Origin: Schistocerca nitens
Taxonomy: Eukaryota > Arthropoda > Insecta > Orthoptera > Acrididae
Direction: 5' to 3'
Assembly: GCF_023898315.1 (NCBI RefSeq)
Contig: NC_064617.1
Span: forward strand, 717,543,202-717,607,201
DNA: 64,000 nt
Shown here: positions 32,764 through 43,917 of the stretch, in pieces
How positions within the stretch are numbered: position 1 is the stretch's first letter
How the letters are laid out: each line of letters starts with the position of its first letter
The notes under the pieces: generated by a model
Database searches by the model: none
What the model saw: only the letters and a program-made list of their open reading frames with translations
What the model was told of the DNA's origin: nothing
Position numbers and translations under genes: made by a program

Positions 32764-34404
32764 GGTTCGTTGGTAGCTTGTTATTCATGTTATTACCTTG
32801 CCCTTTTTTTCTCCTCCAAAGAAAAAGTGTACCTTCATCTGTAAATACTGAATCTTATTTACCTCTTATCATGTATCTTTACAGTAAACACTGTTACTTG
32901 CCATCTGGCTAACATAACTTTTTTAATCCTTGAATACTGATTTTCAGATTGTTTGTAGGTAGTGTGTGCAGTAAGGTACATTTTTAATTTTCTTTTGAAT
33001 TGATAGGATTTTCCTTACCTTTTGAATGCTTGTTCAATTTTCAGGTATCATTTGTTATATGCAAATACTTGTTTGATCAGTATCCAAGTCCTTCATACAA
33101 TATACAAAATATTTGTAGTCCGTATGAAACAAAACAGTATTAGAAAAGACACTACAATATTTCACTAATGTATGCACCCAACGCAAGATTAACATAAATT
33201 AGCAGAATCAAGTAAATATGTTTTATATATTTTAATGTAATACCAGCAATGGCTAAGGTTACCACAGAAAAATTCAATGGCTAAGGTTACCACAGAAAAA
33301 TTGGGGGGGGGGGGGGGGGTGTCACAAGGAGGGGCCAATGCCACAATAATGATGATGAGCCTAAAAGTACATGCAGATATAGTAGTTAATGCATCATATA
33401 TCAGTTTTACTGAGATTAGCAACAACACTATTATTGGATATGATTAGAGTCAACAAATGAAAGAATGTGACAGTAATCTACATGTACATCAAAGACTCAC
33501 ATGGGTCACCAAATATATCTTTGCTTAAAAAACAATTACAGTACTTGACAGCAAGAAGCCATAACCTGAGAGATAATGATCACTGAAAACACTAATCTCC
33601 AACACAAGTTACAATAGACAATTTTTATATCTCTTATTCATTTACAAACTTCCCAATATATACACTGACGACATCCAGTAAGACGTGCATGTCGCCGTCC
33701 GTCTAGAGCAAAATAAACAAGTTGTCTGCCCAGACCGTCATACTTTTTGCTTACTCACCACCACTGTACTGTGTCACTCTGCTCATTCTACCACTACACT
33801 GGTACAATAAAGCCTCACTTCAGTCAGAGAGATCACATCAGCATTGATAGAGTATAGCCAACATATCTATTGTGTTATATGAGTTATATGAGACTTGTTG
33901 AATGTCTTCACACTGAGTCCATAACTCCATCCTAAGCCAGCAAAATCTGCATGAAAACTGTTTTTTTTCTTTTTCTTTTTTTGGTCTTCTATTGTGATTG
34001 TGTAGATTATATTTCAATTGAAACATGTTTTTATTCTCAACAACAAAATCTTTTAAGGTGAAAATGTATGAGAAAGTGTGCATAAAAAGACAAGTATCCT
34101 TAAAAGGGCTACTGCAAGGTGGACTATTATCTACTTTACAAAGTATTCATACTGCTCACTACTTTTGCTTAAACATTGTGTTTGCTGTAGGTGGATTACA
34201 CTAGAAAGTAACTCCATAGAACAATAAGGAATGAAAATATGCTAACATGCTTCTCTTTAGGTTAACAAAGGATATATACATTTAAGAGCAAAACATGCCA
34301 AACTTCTTGATTAGTTTATATGCATGCTGATTTAATTTTAATTTGTTATGCTACTGGACCACAAGGAATTTTACACACAGTGTTACATTTAATATATGAT
34401 CATA
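32764..34404. other. intronic AT-rich sequence, no gene seen
   Basis: Contains a perfect 28-bp tandem duplication (33247-33302) followed directly by a 17-bp G run (33303-33319). The remaining ORFs are short and motif-free. Confidence 0.5.
33247..33319. repeat. two perfect 28-bp tandem copies plus poly-G
   Basis: CAATGGCTAAGGTTACCACA with the following eight bases is repeated exactly at 33247-33274 and 33275-33302. (G)17 occupies 33303-33319. Confidence 0.95.
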
Positions 34405-34406
34405 TA

Positions 34407-35694
34407 CACTGAGTGACAATAGTCATGGGATACCTCTTAATTTTGGGTCGGACCCCCTTTTAACCCAGCATAGTGCTGCACTTTACACGGCATGGACTCA
34501 ACAAGACGTTGGAAGTCCCCTGCAGAAATACTGACCCATTCTATCATCCAGAATTATGAAAGTGGTGCCAGTGCTAATTGTGGCAGTGTTGCCAGTGCAG
34601 GAGTTTGTACACAGACTCTTGGTTATGTCCCATTAATGTTCAATGGGATTCATGTCGGGCAATCTGGGTGACCACAATTGGTCACTCAAATTGTGCAGCA
34701 TGTTTGTCAAACAAATTGTGAACAATTGTTCACTTGAATTGTCCAGAATGTTTGTCAAACAAATCACGAACAATTGTGGCTCAGTGACATGGCACATTGT
34801 CCTCCATAAAAATTTCGCTGTTGTTTGGGAACATGAAGTCCATGAATGTCTACAAATGGTCTCCAAGTATGGAAACATATCCATTTCCAGATAACGATTG
34901 GTTCAGTTCGACCAGAGGACCCAGTCCATTACATGTACACACAGCCCACACCATTACGGAGTCACTATCACCTTGCACAGTTACTTGTTGACAACTTGGG
35001 TCCATGGTTTTGTGGGGACTGCACCACACTCGAACCCTACTACCAGCTCTTGCCAACTGAAATCAGAACTCATCTGACCAGACCACAGATTTCCAGTCGT
35101 CTAGTGTCCAACGAATATAGTTGAGCCCAGGAGAGGTGTTGCAGGCAATGTCATGCTGTTAACAAAGGAGTTTATGTTGCTCATCTGCTGCCATAGCCTA
35201 ATAATACCAAATTTTGATGTACTGACTTAACAGATATATTTGTCGTATGTCCCACATTGACTTAAGTGATTATCTTACACAGTGTTGCGTGTCTATCGGC
35301 ACTGACAACTATACACAAACATCACTGTTCTCTTATCATTAAGTGAAGGCCGTTGGGCACTGTGTCATCCACAGTGAGAAGTAATGCCTGAAATTTGGCA
35401 TTTCCAGCTCGCTATTGATACTGTGGATCTTGGAATACTGAATTCCTGAACAATTTCTGAAATGGAATGTCCCATGCCATGTCTAGCACCAACTACCATT
35501 TTACATTGAAAGTATGTTAATTCCCATTGTGTGGTCATAATCACATCGGAAACCTTTTCCCATGGCTCAACTCAGCACGAGTGACAGCTCTGCCAGTGCA
35601 CTGCCCTTTATGCAGTGTGTACATGATACTACTACCATCTGTATATGTGCTTATTACTATCGCATTACTTTTGTCGCCTCAGTGTATGTACTTA
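34407..35694 (-). mobile_element. Tc1-like transposon relic
   Basis: TA flanks lie at 34405-34406 and 35695-35696. The ends CACTGAGTGACAATAGTCAT and CACTGAGGCGACAAAAGTAA (reverse complement of the right end) are related inverted repeats. The minus-strand transposase remnants include PDMNPIEH (third catalytic block, about 34633-34660). The preceding block is duplicated and full of stops. Length is 1288 bp. Confidence 0.85.
34633..35560 (-). pseudogene. Tc1-like transposase, decayed
   Basis: The PDMNPIEH block is recognisable, and upstream minus-strand frames (35056-34850 and neighbours) retain the ordinary Tc1 layout from an N-terminal helix-turn-helix region near 35500. A 48-bp tandem duplication (34689-34736 and 34737-34784) sits inside the segment between the second and third catalytic residues. 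Multiple stops prevent function. Confidence 0.75.
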
Positions 35695-35696
35695 TG

Positions 35697-36476
35697 TTGC
35701 TAACAGGTTGTTATTTCATGTGTAAATTGTATAATGTGAATATTTGTGAGAGTTAGCTTTGAACCACTTGTATGCCTGTTTAGCAGTGGCTCCTAAGTTA
35801 ATTGTCGATCCCTGGTTAGTATGCTTCTGTTATCAGCGAGCATTACAGTTTTTGAATTGTCCTGTAAACTCGTTGGAACACCACACTTGTTGGAACCCAC
35901 AAGATCATTGTGGGACCCCAAATTTTATGTTCCCCATTCTGAGATTATACTTAGTCCTGTGTCACAGTTTGTCAGCAAGATACTCAACAGCTTTTTTAAA
36001 AGGTGAGGCTTCAGGCATGCCAGAGGGTACCGTTAATACCATAATACTCCAGTTTGCAAGTATGATGTTGTCATAGTCTTTGAGAAGGACTTCATTTGGG
36101 AGGTATTGTATTGCTATCTCCGTGAGAATCCTTTTATGAAAGCTAAAATTGGGAAGCAGTTAACAAGTTCTTCTGAGTTAAGTGAATTGGTATTCTATCA
36201 CAAACCACTTTCTCAAGCAACTTTTGCAAACACTAAAAAGTGTGAAATGACAGTAGCAGACTAAAATTATAGCTTTTCTATTTAAATGCAAGCCAGAAAT
36301 CACATTAAAATGACACCATTTTTCTTTGAATGCGAGCCAGAAATAGCTATAAAATTATGCAGTTTCTCTTCGAACGCATGCTGTTATGCAAATGGAATTG
36401 ACAAAAACATGTGAATGCACATGCTGTGATGTAATGTCATCCCTTCTGGCACTGTGCTGTGTTGCTCACAGCACCA
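35697..36476. other. unassigned intronic sequence
   Basis: A motif-free ORF lies at 35759-36076. Two imperfect direct copies of a segment of about 45 bp containing GCRAGCCAGAAAT occur near 36280-36365. Confidence 0.4.
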
Positions 36477-36478
36477 GG

Positions 36479-37451
36479 TTATTATTATTATTATTATTAT
36501 TATTTCTTTACTTTCTCAGACGTTAAGTCTGGTTAAAAGTGGAAAGTGACACGGACCTTGATCAAGCGTCATTTCCTTTTAACTGTACGGTATGTGTTAT
36601 ATTGCATTTAGGAACTTTCGGGTAATTGAACATGTATCAATAATTACAGATTTCTGTAGTTGTATATATAAGTTTGGCTGTAACTGTATTGCATTGATGT
36701 ACTGGTGGATATTGTGTGGTATGACTCCTGTAGTTGATAGTATAATTGATATAATGTCAACTTTATCCTGATGCCACATGTCCTTGGCTTCCTCAGCCAG
36801 TTGGATGTATTTTTCAATTTTTTCTCCTGTTTTATTTTGTATATTTATTGTATTGGGTATGGTTATTTTGTATATTTGTTGTATTGGGTATGGATATTTC
36901 GATTAGTTGTGTTAATTTCTTCTTTTTATTGGTGAGTATGATGTCAGGTTTGTTATGTGGTGTTGTTTTATCTGTTATAATGGTTCTGTTCCAGTATAAT
37001 TTGTATTCATCATTCTCCAGTACATTTTGTGGTGCATACTTGTATGTGGGAACGTGTTGTTTTATAAGTTTATGTTGTAAGGCAAGCTGTTGATGTATTA
37101 TTTTTGCTACATTGTCATGTCTTCTGGGGTATTCTGTATTTGCTAGTATTGTACATCCGCTTGTGATGTGATCTACTGTTTCTATTTGTTGTTTGCAAAG
37201 TCTGCATTTATCTGTTGTGGTATTGGGATCTTTAATAATATGCTTGCTGTAATATCTGGTGTTTATTGTTTGATCCTGTATTCCAATCATGAATCCTTCG
37301 TCTCACTGTATATATTGCCTTTTCTTAGCCATGTGTTGGATGCGTCTTGATCGATGTGTGGCTGTGTTAGATGATACGGGTGCTTGCCATGTAGTGTTTT
37401 CTTTTTCCAATTTACGTTCTTCGTATCTGTTGATGTTATGTGATCTAAAGG

Positions 37452-37486
<35 letters not shown>

Positions 37487-37492
37487 TATTAT
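36479..37492 (-). mobile_element. LINE 3' end with restriction-like endonuclease, bounded by AAT repeats
   Basis: Body about 36504-37452. TTA/AAT repeats lie at 36479-36503 (3' tail side) and 37453-37492 (5' side). The protein described below places it among REL-endonuclease LINEs (R2/R4/Dong-like group) rather than the AP-endonuclease LINEs that dominate this window. Confidence 0.75.
36597..37440 (-). pseudogene. C-terminal zinc knuckle and REL-type endonuclease
   Basis: The minus-strand frame 37290-36832 starts GIQDQTINTRYYSKHII, then has a CCHC motif (CRLCKQQIETVDHITSGC), YPRRHDNVAKIIH, and the endonuclease core WNRTIITDKTTPHNKPDIIL followed by LIEISIPN. The Asp in ITD, the PD pair and the following acidic/Ile strand are the expected catalytic arrangement of the restriction-like fold. 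The tail MWHQDKVDIISIILSTTGVI (36779-36597) matches the end of such proteins. Upstream coding sequence is missing (5' truncation). Confidence 0.75.
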
Positions 37493-37495
37493 TTT

Positions 37496-38135
37496 TGAAA
37501 TTGTGTTAGTGTATTGGGCAAGCATAGAGTGTGAGGTATTTTAAATGAACAGTTGTCATAACGGTGCCATGGTCTAGTACACTAACTGGCAATTCGTCGG
37601 TTAGGGTTCGATTTATACTGTTACCAACCTTTTTTTTAATCATCTTATTTTATTCCTCACAGTGTTAAATGATTAGTTAAAAAAATTAAACATATTTAAA
37701 GAGTTTCATTTATGTAGGTAAAATTAATATATTCAATTTATTTACAATTACTGCTCTTGTAAGTCAGAAGTTTGTAGGCCACCACATAGTATGTTGGTAA
37801 AATTTTTGCGAGAGTCACCACTGTGAAAGTGACCTGTGGTTAGAAGTGGTTTGCTGTGATTAGAAGTGGATTGCTTATCCAGTCTGATAATGGTTGTTAC
37901 CACTGCATAATAAAGTCTGTCAGAAAATATGACCTGAGTCATTATGTTATTACAAAGATAGCTTATGGGTAATCCTGCCAAGTCAATAAAAGACTACAAT
38001 TTTCTGATAGACCCACCATCGAAGTGAGCGGAATGTGTACTTTTTAGTGCCCTGGCGAATTTAGTAATCGCCAGAGATGTTATATGTTCTGAAACTATTT
38101 CTGTCTGTAATTTATGTAGTATTTGCACAAGTAAA
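37496..38135. other. unassigned intronic sequence with a tRNA-like patch
   Basis: Around 37563-37625 the sequence GGTGCCATGGTCTAGTAC followed by GGTTAGGGTTCGATT resembles A and B boxes, but the acceptor ends do not pair, so it is at most a SINE or tRNA relic. The rest is AT-rich. Confidence 0.35.
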
Positions 38136-38137
38136 TA

Positions 38138-39599
38138 CTCACAACAAAAAATGTTTTGCAACACCCTGGTTCCAGAACTCCTGAAGATAGACGTTGTCTG
38201 TGGATATTGTATCGCAGACACAGTCCCTTTGACTGTTCAGAGATGTCACTAAACCCGCCCAAAGATGTAAACAACCAAGCATGAGCAGTACCTATTAAAC
38301 AGAGGGGGTCCGACAGCCGATCAGTTCCAGTCATTCCACCAGGAAGGAGGTACATGGCTCGTGTTGTCTGTAGTTCAACCATGCCTAGATGGTCAATACC
38401 ATGGTTCAATAGTGTCCGCATTGTTACTTTGTGCCAGGAAGGGCTCTCGACAAGGGAAGTGTACAGGTGTCTCGGAGTGAACCAAAGTGATGTTGTTTGG
38501 GCATGGAGGAGATACAGAGAGACAGGAACTGTCGATGACGTGCCTCGCTCGGGGCACCCAAGGGCTGCTACTGCAGTGGATGACTACTATCTATGGATTA
38601 TGGCTCAGAGGAACCCTGACAGCAACACCACCATGTTGAATAATGCTTTTCGTGTAGCCACAGGATGTCCTGTTATGACTCAAACTGTGCGCAATAGGCT
38701 ACATGATGCGCAACTTCACTTCCGACGACCATGGCGAGGTACATCTTTGCAACCACGACACCATGCAGTGTGGTACAGATGGGACCAACAACATGCCGAA
38801 TGGACCGCTCAGGATTGGCATCATGTTCTCTTTACCGATGAGTGTCACATATGCCTTCAAACAGACAATTGTCGGAGATGGTTTTGAGGCAACCTGGTCA
38901 GGCTGAATGCCTTAGACACACTGTCCAGCAAGTGCAGCAAGGTGGAGGTTCCCTGCTGTTTTGGGGCGGCATTATGTGTAGCCGATGTACACTGCTGGTG
39001 GTTGTGGAAGGTGCTGTACGGCTGTATGATACGTGAATGCCATCCTCCGACCGATAGTGCAACCATATCAACAGCATATTGGCAAGGAATTTGTCTTCAT
39101 GGACGACAATTCCCGCCCCCATCGTGCATATCTTGTGAATGACTTCCTTCAGGGTAACGATATTGCTCCACTAGAGTGGCCAGCAAATTCTCCAGACATG
39201 AACCCTGTCGAACATGCCTGAGATAGATTGAAAAGGGCTCTTTATGTATGATGTGATCCACTGACCACTCTGAGGGATCTATGCTGAATCGCGGTTGAAG
39301 AGTGGGACAATCTGGACCAACAGTGCCTTGATGAACTTGTGGATAGGATGCCACCATGGATACAGGCATGCATCTGTGCAAGAGGACATGCTACTGGGTA
39401 TTAGAGGTAATGATGTGTACAGCAATCTGGACCAACACCTCTGGAGATCTCGCTGTATGGTGGTACAACATGCAGTGTGTGGTTTTCATGAGCAATAAAA
39501 AGGGTGGAAATGATGCTTTCGTTGATCTCTATTCCAATTTTCTGTACAGGTTCTGGAACTCTTAGAACTGAGGTGTTGCAGAACTTGTTTTGATGTGTG
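38138..39599 (+). mobile_element. Tc1-like transposon with recognisable terminal repeats
   Basis: TA flanks lie at 38136-38137 and 39600-39601. The ends (left CTCACAACAAAAAATGTTTT; right, reverse complemented, CACACATCAAAACAAGTTCT) continue into a shared TGCAACACC, then AGAACTCC-like inverted repeat. Length is 1462 bp. Confidence 0.88.
38354..39405 (+). pseudogene. Tc1-like (DD34E) transposase, disrupted
   Basis: The N-terminal 177 codons are open (38354-38887), with an HTH region (CQEGLSTREVYRCLGV) and the linker SGHPRAAT. First catalytic Asp: VLFTDECHICLQTDN. The frame is lost just after CRRWF near 38884. The remainder continues in other frames: FMDDNSRPHRAYLVNDF (39100-39150; second Asp) and SPDMNPVEHA (39193-39221; Glu). 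D2 to E spacing is 34, the Tc1 value. A few point lesions and indels separate it from a functional frame. Confidence 0.85.
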
Positions 39600-39649
39600 T
39601 ATAATGCAACAGTGTATGCTGGTTTATTAGGGAGTGCAATGCTTGCAGC

Positions 39650-40470
39650 CATTTTGAGAAAGTAATCATTGAATTTGGTGCCAGTGATTTGAAAGAGTCA
39701 CAGTTTCTCCCGAGATGTTTCCTGGGGGCTCAGTTTAATTTGGGTAGCTATTTTTGTTTGTTTCCTGTCTAATAATGCTCTAGATTTTTGCCATATTCTT
39801 GGAGTGTTTTATTTTTGAAAATAGTACATGAGTTTCAATTTTACATTACTAGTGGAATGGAGTTTTAACTCATGACTACAAATTGTCCTTTGAATTAAGT
39901 AGAACTCTCTCTTCCTGGTGCAAGATACATTAATTCCAAAAGCTATCCATTCTTTATCCTTGCTTCTGTTTGATTTTATCTTTATTTCTTGCACAAGAAA
40001 ACAAGACTCAGTGTGATGTAAGAACATTTTAAAGAAAGAGAGAAATTTTTCATCTACACGGCATGCTTTACAAATTTCTCTTCTGTATTGTTCCTGTAAA
40101 TTCTGTATAAACACTGTGTAAAAGTCATTGTTAATGATTCGGTGAGACATTACTCTTCTTACCTTATGTGTGTCTAACCAGTCAATATATTCTGTGGTTA
40201 ACATTTGACAATCATGTTCATGTAAACCATTGTGATAAATCATTGTGAGTTATTGGGTCTGAAAACAAATGGTCATTAGCTGTTGCACTTTTTCATTTAA
40301 TCCACAGAGGGAATACTCTGAAGTTGAAAATAACTACTGAAGGTGCCATCGATCCAACCATCAGACAGAAAATCAACATTAGAGTTTCCACAAACAATGA
40401 TTCGCCAGTTAAATCTCTGTAATCTTATTAAAACTCTTTATCTGCTTTCTGGAGCTTAACATGTTTTGCA
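39650..40470 (-). pseudogene. LINE endonuclease C-terminal part and linker (degenerate)
   Basis: On the minus strand, ICGNSNVDFLSDGWIDGTFS (about 40400; degenerate GDFN block) is followed by a degenerate GLSDHD block (NGLHEHDCQMLT at about 40235) and the linker KEWIAFGINVSCTRKREFYL (about 39950). This matches the end of a CR1/Jockey-type endonuclease and the start of the linker to RT. The 144-codon frame 40243-39809 is the best-preserved part. Confidence 0.6.
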
Positions 40471-41297
40471 CTGATAGCCTGTAAACTGTCACTGTGACAA
40501 GTTCATGTCCTTTCTGATCCACGATTGTGGCACAGCGTTTAAAAGCGGTTCAATACAATAATAAATTAACTTGAAGCACCTAGACTTAACTCAATTTTTG
40601 CTCATACATCTCCTCCCCTTTCTTCTATTGGTTCTGCAGGTAGTACAATAATGGCCTATCAAGAAAAATCTGTTCAGTTCGGTGCTTTCCAGCTGATCTT
40701 TTCACATGCATAACAAGTAACAAGTCTGCACAAATTCCATCTGTCCTTTCATTTTCCTCTATGGACATGAAAATTCATCCTTTTTGTTTATGAGTATCCT
40801 GATGTTTTGATGGAAGACACTAAATTCATTTTAAATTCATTTTCTTTAATATTGTGGGCTTGTCCAAGCTACAGTATTTTGTTTTGCTAGTAACTGTTCA
40901 GTTGTATCTATATTTATTGTTCAGCTTTGTCTTTTGGATAAATTTACCCTAAAAAGGCCCAGGAAATACCACGAAAATCATGGGTTTAGGGTGTTTACTG
41001 CTTTGGTTAGATTAGAAGTTTCTGGCAAACAGCCATTCATGTAGCTTCTCATGAGAAGCATTCAGGTGCAAATTATGCTGAGTGTGAAGTGACAGAGTGA
41101 GGGGCATCAGTCATGTACATGTACAAATGTCCGTCTTCCCTGAGCATTTTTCCAAGCTCCGCAGTGTGCTTAATCCATGGTTTAGAAAACTCAAAGAGAG
41201 ACAGGATCTTAAAATTAATGTGAAGGACATTCTTAGCAGTACTCCTAATACCATCCTCAGTTGTACAATTATGGTTACAGTCCAAACTGTGACATGC

Positions 41298-41301
<4 letters not shown>
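40471..41301. other. unassigned intronic sequence
   Basis: AT-rich with chance ORFs. Possibly more of the same decayed LINE up to about 40700, but no motif can be pinned. Confidence 0.4.

Positions 41302-41345
<44 letters not shown>
41302..41345. repeat. (ATT)n microsatellite
   Basis: Uninterrupted ATT tract of about 44 bp. Confidence 0.97.
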
Positions 41346-42017
41346 GCACTTTTCCAAGATCCTTCCTCAAAGAGCCTTAATCACAGGGGACATTGCTGAG
41401 CGCTGCTCGCAGCTTAAAAATACTTGTTACTTGGTAATCACTTCCCCAAAGAGTTCTGCACCAGTTCTGAAATTCCACTCCCATGACTACTACACTGTAG
41501 TAGACTTTCTCTGTACTCTTAAAAATGTTCTTTCTACAGTTTGCATGAACCTTATGCACTCTACTGTCTTAACTTCTTCACTAATTTGTGAGCCCTTATG
41601 TAATCCAGAGTTCTGGTCTCGTCCCAGCAAAACTGCTAACTATACTCAAAGTCTGAATATAAGCTGCTCTTTTTCAAGTATTTTATATCAGTAGTGACAA
41701 TCACTGCATCTCCAAGTGTGAATAGGATCTTTCCTGTCATGGGTTGTATTATTCATTCTGCATGAACATAGTGCTGACATTCCTCACACTGATTTTTATT
41801 CCAGACAATTCTACAGCAGTCTGGGCACTGGTCTATTGTGACACACAAGGTATTTGACAAAAAAGCTTTCTTTCGGGTCAACAGAAGCGTCAGATTCCAT
41901 CCATCTGCTTTGACCCATGAAGTAAGGGTATTGTAGTGTGTGACATCATTACGGCGCGGAGTTTACGAGTTGGTTGTCTTTGTAGATGTTGTCTTGTTGT
42001 TTGGTGGCTCCCTCCCT
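41346..42017. other. unassigned intronic sequence
   Basis: The ORF at 41344-41694 (116 codons) has no recognised motif. No terminal repeats are seen. Confidence 0.4.
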
Positions 42018-42018
42018 C

Positions 42019-42092
<74 letters not shown>
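42018..42092. repeat. compound C / CT / GT microsatellite
   Basis: C run 42018-42029, then (CT)n to 42052, then (GT)n to 42092. Predicted ORFs through it are artefacts. Confidence 0.95.
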
Positions 42093-42095
<3 letters not shown>

Positions 42096-43438
42096 GGATG
42101 GCCGACCTACTTTGCACCGCCGAAATTTGTTGGTGGTAAGTAATTGTTGTTTTGGGTCTGTTTTTCTTGAGTTGTAATGTTTTGTGTATTTATTGTGTAC
42201 TGAATGTGTTTTAATTTATGTAGGGATGTTTGACTTTTGAATTTTTGAGGCATTGTGGTTTTTGTTTTGTTTTTCGTAGTTGTGGGTGGTGGTTTTTTCG
42301 TATCAATAGTTACGGTTGACCTATGTAGGTCAAGGAAAATGACCTATTTCAATTTTTGTAGTTTTGTATGTGGGTGTTGGTGTTGTGGTATTGTCAGCTG
42401 CGGACGTCCTACATAGGTCAAGGGAAATGTCCGATTCCTGTCGATTTTGTAATTTTTTTATCCATCATCATTTTGTGTGTTTTGGGATTGTGGTGTTTTT
42501 TCTCCCTAAAACCCCTAATTTCCTGCAGGTGCACCTTTAGTTTGACTGTATTTTTGGAGGGAGATGTTATAGTCTTATTTATATGTATTTTTGTATTTGT
42601 TGCCGTGTGTATGTGACATCATAGGTGCCATGTTGGAGACGCTTAGAATAGCCATTTCTGCCATATTGATGACGTCATGAGTGGAATCAGGCACTTCTGT
42701 AATCCCCTTTGTTAAAAAAAAAAAAAAAAAGGTAATACCTGAGGTATCTCTAAATCTGTTTGTTGACAAATTGTTTGAAAAACAGAATTATTTAGAGTCA
42801 GTTGCGTGAGAAAATTAAATTAAGCTTATGAACTTATATATTTTATATGATGAAATTGGCTAATGAGAGAGAATTATTCCTAAAAGATAACTTGTTTTAT
42901 GAAAGAATTAAAATTATCTAGAAAATATTACATTGAAATGATTTGTAAGAGGAGTTTATTTTATCTCCAGTATGATTAGTGGAGATTTTACAATGTTTGC
43001 AAATGTTTACTCACAAAGATGAGGAGGTTATTAGCTCACATCCACAACTTGCTAGTTACATTATATTCAACTAATACTTTTGGGAATATTGGAGTTATTA
43101 AAACTGCATACACTTTCTGATATTTTTGTAAAACTAAATACTAAAGATTCATCATGACTTCCTTTAAAACCATTATGATATCCTTGAAGCAGTTTTGAGA
43201 ATTTCCTTATTCATTGTTGTGTTTTATTATCATCATGAACTTTGATTAAGTTCACCTGTGCTGCCTTTAGATACCATTTAAAACGTACCCTGTAAGCTGT
43301 TGTCTTGCTACTTCTACCTGTTGTAGTGAAGTTGAGAGAGATAATGGATAGCTAATGACCATAGTATAAAACTTCAATTTCAGATTAAATGACTTGGTTG
43401 TGCTCAGTTTGATCAAGTGTCTCTTATTTATTTTTTAG
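42093..43438. other. end of intron 1, no gene seen
   Basis: Includes an everted AGGTCA-like repeat (TGACCTATGTAGGTCA, 42317-42332), further half-sites at 42340 and 42415, an A17 run at 42714-42730, and the polypyrimidine tract of the exon 2 acceptor just before 43438. Confidence 0.5.
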
Positions 43439-43494
43439 GGCATTGTTCGGCTATGAGGGACAAACTAATGATTTGAAGGTGGTAAGCAAAGGAG
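43439..43494 (+). CDS. drebrin-like protein (Abp1/DBNL family), exon 2
   Basis: The acceptor TTTATTTTTTAG ends at 43438. The first G completes the Trp codon begun in exon 1. The next 18 codons read ALFGYEGQTNDLKVVSKG, followed by one base of the next codon and a GTAAGT donor at 43495. LFGYEGQTN is the signature continuation of the drebrin-like ADF-H domain after the DTNW of exon 1, so reading frame, splice phase and sequence all agree. The exon is only 56 bp. An internal GGTAAGC near 43480 is a weaker donor and would remove conserved residues. The next exon should encode the DGG-x-x-EL segment of the ADF-H domain; I did not find it before the window ends at 64000. Confidence 0.9.
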
Positions 43495-43915
43495 GTAAGT
43501 GCTGTGATGTTACACAAAAATCAGGTGTATATTTTATGCATCATTCATTTTTAATGAATTTATGTTTTCATATTAAGTAATTACCCACTTCTGTTGCTTT
43601 ATTTTTCTATGCTTTAATAATGGATTAGAATTTGATATTTGCAGTATTATTGAGTGTCAGTCCTCAAATAACAGCAGCAGGTAGTTGTGAATGGTACCCA
43701 ACATGTAGTATGGATAAAGCTTAGGGCGATACATCTGGTCACTTTTTTTTGCCCCCAGTTAACACATTGTTTAATGTTCTCAAATGTAGTTGGCATCCAG
43801 TAACGATGCATGTTTTCTATGGGTTTAATAAAGTTATAAGTGATATATTACATATATGTTATTTTCAAAAGCTGTTATGCATGATATTCTCAAACACTGC
43901 TATTGTACAACATCT
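43495..43915. other. start of intron 2, no other feature seen
   Basis: AT-rich sequence between the exon 2 donor and the mariner relic. Confidence 0.5.
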
Positions 43916-43917
43916 GT

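Larger units (their letters stand above)
12645..43438 (+). other. intron 1 of the drebrin-like gene (30.8 kb)
   Basis: It runs from the GTAAGT donor at 12645 to the TTTATTTTTTAG acceptor ending at 43438. The split is phase 2 (TG|G, Trp). The intron holds at least a dozen mobile elements in both orientations: SINEs, RTE-like, CR1/Jockey-type, RNase-H and REL-endonuclease LINEs, a gypsy element and three Tc1/mariner-superfamily elements. Confidence 0.85.

Noticed and set aside
37560-37630. tRNA gene
   Set aside because: Box A- and B-like words are present but acceptor and anticodon stems do not pair.
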